DNA of 64,000 bases from Acidobacteriota bacterium (GTDB taxonomy: Bacteria > Acidobacteriota > Vicinamibacteria > Vicinamibacterales > UBA8438): positions 1 to 64,000 of the forward strand of contig JAPOVI010000030.1 in assembly GCA_026708265.1 (NCBI GenBank), in the 5' to 3' direction. A program made the position numbers and the translations under genes. Under the pieces are notes generated by a model that did no database searches, was not told where the DNA came from, and saw only the letters and a list, made by a program, of their open reading frames with translations. Numbering within the stretch: position 1 is the stretch's first letter; the number at the start of each line of letters is the position of its first letter. Shown in pieces: positions 7,282 through 14,631 of the stretch.

Positions 7282-7796
7282 GCAGCTACCGCGTACCGAA
7301 CGTCCTGCGTGCGCCGCGTCTCAAGCGTTCCCTCGTCAGCCGTCGGAAGCGCCTCGATCACCTCGACCCACACGGATGTTTCCTCCTGAACGACCCGCGG
7401 AAGTCTCTCCTGCTCCATCGGCGTGCAGTCCAGCTTCCCGTCCTGGTTCTCGATCCAGAGGTCGACCCACTCCTTGCGAACCAGGCGGTCCGCATCCTCG
7501 AAGGCGGCGACCATCAAGCGGCGGAACTCGGCGAAGTCGTCGCACTCTTCGGCCTTGTCGAGGAGAATTCCGTGGAACAGCTTCTTGAGATTGTCGTTCG
7601 CCTCCTTCAGGGACGGACCACCGGCGGCGAACCACCCCGGCTCCGAACCGCTGAGCCAAAGGCTCCCGTCTGCAAGCTGTTCGGCAAGAACGCGGCTCGA
7701 ACAGACGACCCGCGCCGCGAATTGCTTGCCGGGCACGCGGCCTCGGTAGGTGAATACCAATGGCCACTTCTTCGTGCTACGCTTACGGGTACTCAT
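7278..7796 (-). CDS. HicB-like putative antitoxin
   Basis: The track ORF begins far upstream (7964); the ATG at 7796 (MSTRKRSTKKWP) has a good AGGGAG about 9 bases ahead and gives 172 residues. The middle section (GWFAAGGPSLKEANDNLKKLFHGILLDKAEEC) resembles the PG-x-GxTxxEAxxNxxE core of HicB, followed by an acidic helical region. There is no obvious ribbon-helix-helix or XRE domain. It is first in the pair, the antitoxin-first order, and it starts 16 bp from an inverted repeat that could be its operator. Confidence 0.5.
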   Translation of the reverse strand: MSTRKRSTKKWPLVFTYRGRVPGKQFAARVVCSSRVLAEQLADGSLWLSGSEPGWFAAGGPSLKEANDNLKKLFHGILLDKAEECDDFAEFRRLMVAAFEDADRLVRKEWVDLWIENQDGKLDCTPMEQERLPRVVQEETSVWVEVIEALPTADEGTLETRRTQDVRYAVAA

Positions 7797-7812
7797 TGCC
7801 GTAATCTGCTCC

Positions 7813-7834
7813 CTGTAACGTATTCCGCTTACAG
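7813..7834. promoter_or_regulatory. Inverted repeat upstream of the HicB-like gene (candidate operator)
   Basis: CTGTAA (7813-7818) and TTACAG (7829-7834) form a perfect 6-bp inverted repeat, centre-to-centre spacing 16 bp, about one and a half helical turns. It lies 16 bp upstream of the start codon at 7796. Its placement fits an autorepressor site for the TA-like pair. This is an inference; no promoter elements stand out clearly. Confidence 0.4.
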
Positions 7835-8080
7835 CACTTTTCGATCCTTCAGAGCTGGACCGGAGTCGGCCGAGCCGACGATCGTACTCCGCGGATTCGG
7901 TCAAAATCAAACCGGCCCCTCGAGGCCGGAACCGCGGGTTGCCCCGAAGGGGGATCCGGCCCACCGAGCCAGCCTGGCACCCCCGTGGGCGCGGACGGAA
8001 TCGCCGCCAGCCGGGTGGACCCTGAGCATGCTGGCGAGCGTGATACTGTGGGGCAGCTCGACGTCTGGAGGAGCGTGACC

Positions 8081-10537
8081 GTGGCCAACCCGAGCGCCCC
8101 GCAGACCGACCGGCGCCCGTTGCCTCGCATCATGGCCGCGCTCGCCCGCGGCTGCCTGCCGCCGGGGCTCGTCGGCATCGGTCTGCTGCTCGCGGGAGCC
8201 CTGGCCGCCGCGCAGGAGCCTCCCGCGGACGCGGGCCCCGACGCGGCGGCGACATACCGCGCCGTCCTCGACCGCTACTGCGTCACGTGCCACAACGGCC
8301 GCCTGCGGACGGCCGGTCTCGAGCTCGACGCGGCGGACCTCATGGACGTGCGCGGCCGGCCCGAGCTGTGGGAGAACGTCGTGCGCAAGCTGCGGGGGCG
8401 CGACATGCCGCCGCCGCCCCGCCGGCGGCCCGCCGAGGCGGTCTACGACGGCTTCGCCGGGTGGCTCGAGACGACCCTGGACGCAGCCGCGGCGGCCGAC
8501 CCGCGGCCCGGCCGGCCGGCGCTCCACCGGCTGAACCGCACGGAGTACGCCAACGCGGTCCGTGATCTGCTGGCGCTGGAGGTCGACGTCACGACGCTGC
8601 TGCCGCCGGACGACTCGACGCACGGCTTCGACAACATCGCGGACGCGCTGGGCGTCTCGCCCCTGCTGCTGGAGAGCTACGTGACGGCGGCGCGCAAGAT
8701 CAGCCGCCTGGCCGTCGCCAACCCGGCCATCCCGCCGAGCGCGGAGACCTACGTCGGCGCCCACGACGAGACGCAGGACAACCACCGCGAGGGGATGCCG
8801 TTCGGGACGCGCGGCGGCCTGCGCGTCACGCACCACTTCCCGGTGGACGGCGAGTACGAGATCCGCATTCGCCTGGAGCGGAGCCAGCGCGACGATGTGC
8901 GGGGCCTCCACGAGCCGCACGAGCTGGAGCTGGCCGTCGACGGCGCGCGAGTGCGCCTGTTCGCGCTCGACGGCGGCCCGCACATGTACCGGCAGGTGGT
9001 CTACGACGGGGAGACGCCCGCGCTGACGGCCGACGACCACCTGGTGCTGCGCGCGCCGCTGACGGCCGGTCCGCACGTCGTCACGGCGACGTTCCCGGTC
9101 AAGAGCTTCGGCGTGTCCGAGAGCTTGTCGCGGCCGCTGCTCCGTAGCTATCCCACTCCCAACTCGGTGGCCGGGCTGCCGGCGGTGAGCCGCATCCTCA
9201 TTACCGGCCCCCTGGCCGCGGCCGGCCGCGGCGACACCCCGACGCGCCGGCGCATATTCACCTGCCGGCCGGACGCCGCCGAAGCCGCTTGCGCGGAGCG
9301 GATCCTCGCGGGGCTGGCGCGGCGCGCCTACCGGGGCCTCGATACGGACGCGGACGTGCGGGAGCTGGTCGGCTTCTACGAGGCGGGGCGGGCCGCCGGC
9401 GGGTTCGAGGCAGGCATCGAGGCGGCGCTGTGGCGGCTGCTGGCCAGCCCGAAGTTCCTCTTCCGCTTCGAGTTCGATCCGCCCGACGCGGCGCCGGGCG
9501 ACGCGTACCCCCTCGGCGACCTGGAGCTGGCGTCGCGCCTGTCCTTCTTCCTGTGGAGCAGCATCCCCGACGAGGCGCTGCTGGCGGCGGCCGAGCGCGG
9601 CGAGCTGCGCCGGCCCGGCGGGCTGGAGCGGCAGGTGCGCCGGATGCTGGCCGACCCGCGCGCGGCCGCGCTGGTGGACAACTTCGCGGGCCAGTGGCTC
9701 TACCTGCGCAACCTGCAGCACATCGTCCCCGAGCCGCGGCGCTTCCGCAACTTCGACAACAACCTGCGGCGGGCGTTCCGGCGCGAGACGGAGCTGCTCT
9801 TCGCCTCGATTGTCGCCGAGGACCGCAGCGTGCTGGAGCTGCTGGACGCCGACTACACGTTCGTCAACGAGCGGCTGGCGCGGCACTACGGCCTCCCGGG
9901 CGTGCGGGGGAGCCACTTCCGCCGCGTCGCGGTTACCGACGAGCACCGGCGCGGCCTGCTCGGCCACGGCAGCATCCTCACCGTGACGTCGTACGCCAAC
10001 CGGACGTCGCCGGTCCTGCGCGGCAAGTGGGTGCTCGAGAACCTGCTGGGCGCGCCGCCGCCCCCGCCGCCGGCCGACGTCCCGGACCTGCCCGAGGAGG
10101 ACGGCTCCGGGCCGGGCCTGACGATGCGCGAGCGGCTGGCCGCGCACCGCGCCAACCCCGTCTGCGCGAGCTGTCACGCGACGATGGACCCGATCGGCTT
10201 CGGGCTGGAGAACTTCGATGCGGTCGGCGCCTGGCGGCAGAGCGAGCACGGCGCGCCCATCGATGCATCGGGCTCGCTGCCGAACGGCGCCGCGTTCGAG
10301 GGGCCGGCGGAGCTGCGGGCGGCGCTCCTGGCGCGGCCCGAGACGTTCGTCCGCGCGCTGACCGCCAAGCTGGCGACCTATGCGCTCGGGCGGGGCGTCG
10401 AGCCCTTCGACGCGCCCGCCATCCGGACCATCCTGGCGGAGGCGGAGGGCAGCGGCTACACCTTCTCGGCACTCGTGCTCGGCATCGTCCGGAGCGTGCC
10501 GTTCCAGATGCGCGAGGCGGCGGAACAGACGGAGTGA
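8081..10537 (+). CDS. DUF1592-family exported protein with two CxxCH haem motifs
   Basis: 818 residues from GTG 8081, chosen because GGAGGA ends 8 bp before it; an internal ATG at 8132 also gives a signal peptide. A hydrophobic signal (GIGLLLAGALAAAQ) comes first, then a cytochrome-like segment with YCVTCH (about 67-71). DUF1587 follows (ALHRLNRTEYANAVRDLL), then DUF1595, DUF1592 (ELASRLSFFLWSSIPDE), DUF1588 (ANRTSPVLRGKWVLENLLG) with CASCH at about 694-698, and DUF1585 at the end. Function is uncharacterised; the haem motifs and export point to periplasmic electron transfer or oxidation. A downstream DUF1552 partner, usual for the family, is missing: an AbiEii-type module occupies that position. 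Confidence 0.9.
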   Translation: MANPSAPQTDRRPLPRIMAALARGCLPPGLVGIGLLLAGALAAAQEPPADAGPDAAATYRAVLDRYCVTCHNGRLRTAGLELDAADLMDVRGRPELWENVVRKLRGRDMPPPPRRRPAEAVYDGFAGWLETTLDAAAAADPRPGRPALHRLNRTEYANAVRDLLALEVDVTTLLPPDDSTHGFDNIADALGVSPLLLESYVTAARKISRLAVANPAIPPSAETYVGAHDETQDNHREGMPFGTRGGLRVTHHFPVDGEYEIRIRLERSQRDDVRGLHEPHELELAVDGARVRLFALDGGPHMYRQVVYDGETPALTADDHLVLRAPLTAGPHVVTATFPVKSFGVSESLSRPLLRSYPTPNSVAGLPAVSRILITGPLAAAGRGDTPTRRRIFTCRPDAAEAACAERILAGLARRAYRGLDTDADVRELVGFYEAGRAAGGFEAGIEAALWRLLASPKFLFRFEFDPPDAAPGDAYPLGDLELASRLSFFLWSSIPDEALLAAAERGELRRPGGLERQVRRMLADPRAAALVDNFAGQWLYLRNLQHIVPEPRRFRNFDNNLRRAFRRETELLFASIVAEDRSVLELLDADYTFVNERLARHYGLPGVRGSHFRRVAVTDEHRRGLLGHGSILTVTSYANRTSPVLRGKWVLENLLGAPPPPPPADVPDLPEEDGSGPGLTMRERLAAHRANPVCASCHATMDPIGFGLENFDAVGAWRQSEHGAPIDASGSLPNGAAFEGPAELRAALLARPETFVRALTAKLATYALGRGVEPFDAPAIRTILAEAEGSGYTFSALVLGIVRSVPFQMREAAEQTE

Positions 10538-10697
10538 AGGACGAGGAGCGACAATCGAAGAAGAGGATGGCCGACCAGCTCGACAACCGGCCGGTGTTCA
10601 CGATCGTGATGGGGGCTGCAACGCAGACGCACCGGATGAATACGTCGACGCGGAGATCGGCAACCAGGCGAAGGCGCCAGCCGGCGCGTGACCCATG

Positions 10698-11702
10698 CTA
10701 CGGATGCTCGAGGCCTTCCCCGCCCGCCCGGTTCGGACGCCATCGTAGCGGTGGCAGGTGCTTTCTCTCGTGCCGCAGGCGCTGCGGCTCTATCTGCAGG
10801 ATCGAATCCGTCCGCTTCGTCCACAGCCCGTCGACGGTCGCGTCGAGTACCGCCCCCGCGTCGCGGTACTGCGCGTTCAGGAACGTGTTGATTCCCTCGC
10901 GCTCCATGCCTTGCTGGAGCGCTTCGGCGCTCCCGTAGGCGCGCGTCCTCGCGCCTCGCGCCGTCGTCGTCTCGACCTCGGCCGTTCCTGCGCGCGTGCG
11001 GATCTCGACGCGTTCGTACTTGGCGGCGACGATTGCGTTGCTCGCATATCCGGCCGGGTCGTCCACTACCGGCTGCAGCCCGTCGGCGATTCCTTCGAGC
11101 TCGGACGCGTCGGCGGCGTACTGCTCCGCGGTCTCCGCGTAGATGCTCAGGATGGCGTCCAGCCTCTTCTCCGGCAGCGCATTCACCGCTATCTCCAGCG
11201 CTTTCGGTTCGGCCTCCCCGCACGCGGCGATGTCCACCAGGTCGCGCGCGGGGGCGTGCATTCCGCGGCCGGAGAGCTTGCCGCTGAGGATTTGCGCGGT
11301 GCTCAGCACGACGGCCGGTTCGCCGTCGACGATGGTCGTCCGCTCGCTGCCCCGGGGTCTCGGCGGCGCAAAGGACACGTCGATGTGGTTTCCCTGGTTC
11401 CGCTCGAACTCGATTCTCGGGAACTCCGGGTGATCGACCCGACACCCGCCGCACGCTTCGGCGGCCCGATCCAGCACCTTCCGTCCGTCCTCGGTCGTGC
11501 TCAACTGCAGGTAGACGTCGAGGTCGCGACTCAACCTGTGGTCCCAGCGTGCGCTCAGGATGCTCCCGCCCCCGAGGAGCTCGCCGGTCCGGTCCCTGGT
11601 GTGCGGCCGCACGTGCTCGCGGAACGCCGGTCGCATCCGCGCCAGGATCTCTCGGGCCTGCCCCCTGGTCTCCAGCGCGTCGGTCGGCTCGTCGGGGTTC
11701 AT
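10698..11702 (-). CDS. Nucleotidyltransferase, AbiEii/AbiGii-toxin family
   Basis: 334 residues from ATG 11702. The nucleotidyltransferase signature is GGGSILSARWDHRLSRDLDVYL: GG-(S/T) followed by DxD, as in AbiEii-type type IV toxins that transfer nucleotides to tRNA or other acceptors. Further downstream are a substrate region (ILSGKLSGRGMHAPARDLVDI) and a long helical C-terminus. It overlaps the preceding gene by 4 bp (ATGA). The first 140 residues of the track ORF belong to another frame and were dropped. Confidence 0.8.
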   Translation of the reverse strand: MNPDEPTDALETRGQAREILARMRPAFREHVRPHTRDRTGELLGGGSILSARWDHRLSRDLDVYLQLSTTEDGRKVLDRAAEACGGCRVDHPEFPRIEFERNQGNHIDVSFAPPRPRGSERTTIVDGEPAVVLSTAQILSGKLSGRGMHAPARDLVDIAACGEAEPKALEIAVNALPEKRLDAILSIYAETAEQYAADASELEGIADGLQPVVDDPAGYASNAIVAAKYERVEIRTRAGTAEVETTTARGARTRAYGSAEALQQGMEREGINTFLNAQYRDAGAVLDATVDGLWTKRTDSILQIEPQRLRHERKHLPPLRWRPNRAGGEGLEHP

Positions 11703-12190
11703 CGTCTTGCGAACCGGTTCAGCCGGCGCGCCCCCTCGCCACGTGTCAGCCCCACCCGGTGCAGCGCGCGTGCGAGCTCGCGCCAGGTGTAGGCGCCTTC
11801 GAGCCGCGCGTCGAGCTGCTCGGCAACGTCTGCCTCGTGGTACCACGTCAGCAGGATCGCGGCCTCTCTCCCTGTTCCTTCCGGATCGTGGACAGCGCGG
11901 TAGAACTCCCCTGCGGTGGGCACCCTGCGCCAGCCGGCGCAGCTCATTCGCAGCCGGCTCGTCACCGTCCTGCTTTCCGGTCCCGTCTCCGAATCCGGCA
12001 CCAGGTGCCCGTGCCGGCGCCGCTCGGCGGCGCTTCCGCGCGCGTCGCTGAACACTTCCGGCGGACCGAGCCGGTCGGGGATCGCGTCGCGGTCGCTCCG
12101 CCGCAACCGGCTGCACTCCGCCCGCCATCCGCGCGGCGACTGCAGCGCCTGCTCACCGCCCGTCTGCCGGGTCTTCCTGGTCTTCTTCAA
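11699..12190 (-). CDS. Putative antitoxin partner of the AbiEii-like toxin
   Basis: 163 residues from a TTG codon (KKTRKTRQTGGEQAL). It is not a recognisable AbiEi (no clear N-terminal wHTH). The C-terminal 60 residues (AAILLTWYHEADVAEQLDARLEG, TWRELARALHRVGLTRGEGARR) are helical and look like a folded domain; the N-terminal third is basic and less convincing, so the true start may be downstream. ATGA overlap with the nucleotidyltransferase and antitoxin-first order support the pairing. The function is inferred from context only. Confidence 0.5.
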   Translation of the reverse strand: MKKTRKTRQTGGEQALQSPRGWRAECSRLRRSDRDAIPDRLGPPEVFSDARGSAAERRRHGHLVPDSETGPESRTVTSRLRMSCAGWRRVPTAGEFYRAVHDPEGTGREAAILLTWYHEADVAEQLDARLEGAYTWRELARALHRVGLTRGEGARRLNRFARR

Positions 12191-12304
12191 ATGCCACCGG
12201 TCCTGTTCGCTTTCGCCATCCTATCAGCCGACCCCGAGGCCTTCGCCGTCCCGCCGCGGGCTGGGTCCGATCGCGCTGGCGGTCGGCGTCGGGTGCGAAT
12301 TGGT

Positions 12305-12333
12305 TTGGACGATCCCGGACAAGCGTGTATGGT
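12305..12333 (+). promoter_or_regulatory. Possible promoter of the ankyrin-cytochrome operon
   Basis: TTGGAC (12305-12310), a 17-bp spacer and TATGGT (12328-12333) lie 43 bp ahead of the ankyrin gene, in the 186-bp divergent gap after the AbiEii-type module. The match to sigma-70 consensus is only moderate. Nothing else stands out in this gap. Confidence 0.3.
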
Positions 12334-12376
12334 CGCAAGGTCACGCCAATCGGCCGTCGCTCCGGGGGGGAACAGC

Positions 12377-13954
12377 ATGCGCGTCACCATTTGCCTGACG
12401 GCGGTTGTCCTGGCGGTCGCCCTGATCGGAGGCCCCGCCCACGCCGCCGACGAGAGGGTGGCCGACCTCGCCAAGGCCCAGCAGTGGCCGGGCGTGGCCG
12501 ACCTGGTGCGGCAGGGCGCCGACGTCGACGCGCCCCAGGCCGACGGCTCGACGGCGCTGCACTGGGCGGCCCACTGGAACGAGGCGGCGACCGCGGCGCT
12601 GCTGATCGAAGCCGGCGCCGATGTCGATGCGGTGACCTTCACCGGCGTCAGCGCGCTCTCGCTCGCCTGCGAGAACGGCAGCGCGGAGATCGTCGGTCTG
12701 CTGCTGAAGGCGGGCGCGGAGGTCAACGTGGCGGCGGTCGGTGGCGTCACGCCGCTCCTGCTCGCGGCCCAGTCCGGCCATGCCGGAGTGGTCCGGGCGC
12801 TCCTCGAGCACGGCGCCGCGGTCGACGCTCGGGCGGCCGGGTCGGCGCAGACGCCGCTCATGTGGGCGGCCACCGAAGGCCACGCGGCGAGCGTCGCGTT
12901 GCTGCTCGAGCGGGGCGCGTCGATCACGGCGACGTCCGCGGGCGGGTTCACGCCCTTGATGTTCGCCGTGCGCGGCGGCCATCTCGACGTCGTGACGACG
13001 CTGGTCGAGGCGGGGGCGGACGTCGATGCGGCGACGCCGGTGATGCCCGCGTCCGGCGGCCGGGTCGGCTACGACCTCGGCGCCGGCCCCATCACGCCCC
13101 TGCCCCTCGCGATCGCCAACAACCACGCCCCCGTGGCGCTGTACCTCCTGGCGCAGGGCGCGAATCCCAACCAGGGCGCCGCGGGCATGAGCGCGTTGCA
13201 CCACGCCGTGTACGGCATCGGCCAGAACCGCGCGGCCGGCGGCGGCGGCGACGACGGGTCCGGCCTGCGGGGACGCGAGGCGCTCGTGCGGGCCCTGCTC
13301 GCGCACGGGGCGGACCCGAACGCGCGACAGACGGCCCCCGGCATCATGGGGTTCGGCGGAGAAGGAAAGCACGGGGCGTTCGAGGCCTTCGGCTGGGGCA
13401 CGAACCGCGTGGGCGCCACGCCGTTCTACCTGGCCGCGGACTGCAGCAACGCCAACCCGGAGCTGATGCGGATCCTGCTCGACCACGGGGCCGACCCGAG
13501 CCTGACGACCGAGGACGGGACCACCCCGCTGATGGCGTCCTCCGGGCTCGGCTGGGGCTACGCGCCCCCGGACGAGGCCGCGCGGCGGCGCATGCTGGCC
13601 GGGGTGAGGTTCCTGGTCGAGGAGGTCGGCGCCGACGTCAACGCCGCCAACGCGGCGGGATTCACGCCGCTCCACGGGGCCGCGTACAAGGGGTCGGTCG
13701 GCATCATCGCCTACCTCGTCGAGCGCGGCGCGAAGATGAACGTGCGCGACTACCGCGGACGCACCCCCTACCGGCTCGCAAGCTGGGCCCGCAACTCCAC
13801 CGACTTCTACCGCTGGCCGGAGGCCGCCGACTTGCTGGTGGAGCTGGGCGCGAACCCGCGGCTGGGAGTCTCCGCCAACCTGCAGGAGCGCGAGCTGGCC
13901 CGCGCGGCGGGCGAGGCGACCGGGCAGCCGGGGGAGACGACCGGGGGGCGCTGA
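12377..13954 (+). CDS. Exported ankyrin-repeat protein
   Basis: 525 residues from ATG 12377, behind a G-rich stretch. The signal peptide is residues 1-23 (ICLTAVVLAVALIGGPAHAA). About ten ankyrin repeats follow with the typical G-x-TALHWAA...LLIEAGADVDA pattern. They are interrupted by Gly-rich or irregular insertions (GYDLGAGPITPLPLA, and a run near residue 290) and by a conserved GVTPLLLAA/GATPFYLAA type repeat. Ankyrin repeats bind proteins; export implies a partner in the envelope. It begins a same-strand series with the small cytochrome-like gene (17 bp later) and a DUF1592 gene, suggesting a scaffold role in that system. Confidence 0.88.
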   Translation: MRVTICLTAVVLAVALIGGPAHAADERVADLAKAQQWPGVADLVRQGADVDAPQADGSTALHWAAHWNEAATAALLIEAGADVDAVTFTGVSALSLACENGSAEIVGLLLKAGAEVNVAAVGGVTPLLLAAQSGHAGVVRALLEHGAAVDARAAGSAQTPLMWAATEGHAASVALLLERGASITATSAGGFTPLMFAVRGGHLDVVTTLVEAGADVDAATPVMPASGGRVGYDLGAGPITPLPLAIANNHAPVALYLLAQGANPNQGAAGMSALHHAVYGIGQNRAAGGGGDDGSGLRGREALVRALLAHGADPNARQTAPGIMGFGGEGKHGAFEAFGWGTNRVGATPFYLAADCSNANPELMRILLDHGADPSLTTEDGTTPLMASSGLGWGYAPPDEAARRRMLAGVRFLVEEVGADVNAANAAGFTPLHGAAYKGSVGIIAYLVERGAKMNVRDYRGRTPYRLASWARNSTDFYRWPEAADLLVELGANPRLGVSANLQERELARAAGEATGQPGETTGGR

Positions 13955-13971
13955 CCGCGCAGGGAGCTGGC

Positions 13972-14445
13972 ATGACCGGCGCTCGACGACGCGTTTTGCT
14001 GGCCGCCGTCCTCGTGGCGGGCGCGTCCGCCACGGTCGCGGCGCAGAAGGTCTTCACGGCCGACGAGCTGCGTGTCGTCGAACGGATCGTGGGGACCTAC
14101 TTCGAGTCCGCGAAGTCGCTGAGCGCGGCGCAGGACTACGAGACGGCCAAGGTCCGGCTGATCGTCGCGCGCGAGTATCTCGCGCGGAGCTGGACGTTCT
14201 GGACGCGGCACGAACGAGGCGACGCGGCGAAGATGGTCACCGCGACGACCGCCGCCCTGGACGCACTCGACGACCGGTTGTCCGAGGTGCCCATCGATCC
14301 GGCCCGCGTGCAGGAGGCGGTGCAGGAGGCGAGCGCGGCGTGCGAGACCTGCCATGCCGCGTTCCGCGTCGAGCATCCGGCGGCCGGGACGTACGACATC
14401 AAGCCGGGCATCATCAGCGAGCCCGCCGGTCGGGAACGGCCCTAG
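13972..14445 (+). CDS. Small exported cytochrome c-prime-like protein
   Basis: 157 residues with a signal peptide (VLLAAVLVAGASATVAAQ), a mostly helical middle (residues 30-115) and a single CETCH haem-binding motif at about 124-128 near the C-terminus (EASAACETCHAAFR). A C-terminal CxxCH at the end of a four-helix bundle is the arrangement of cytochrome c-prime and related proteins. The start is ATG 13972 behind AGGGAG. It sits between the ankyrin gene and the second DUF1592 gene, so it could be their electron carrier. Confidence 0.75.
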   Translation: MTGARRRVLLAAVLVAGASATVAAQKVFTADELRVVERIVGTYFESAKSLSAAQDYETAKVRLIVAREYLARSWTFWTRHERGDAAKMVTATTAALDALDDRLSEVPIDPARVQEAVQEASAACETCHAAFRVEHPAAGTYDIKPGIISEPAGRERP

Positions 14446-14631
14446 GAGTCTGCGCCGTCGAGGTGCGGACGCCTGCGGGTTGCCTGGGCACCACGCGGCG
14501 CCGTCGGGTGACGAAATGGCGGGCCAGGGCGGCGCCGGGGGCTGGTTGAGGATCCAGCCGGCAGCAGAGCGTGCGGCGCGCGGCGGCGGGAAGGCCGAGC
14601 GAGACAGCGGTGTTCCTGCGGAGTGGGGACG

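Noticed and set aside
7907-10249. 780-residue minus-strand ORF
   Set aside because: Antisense to the first DUF1592 gene with compositional bias only.
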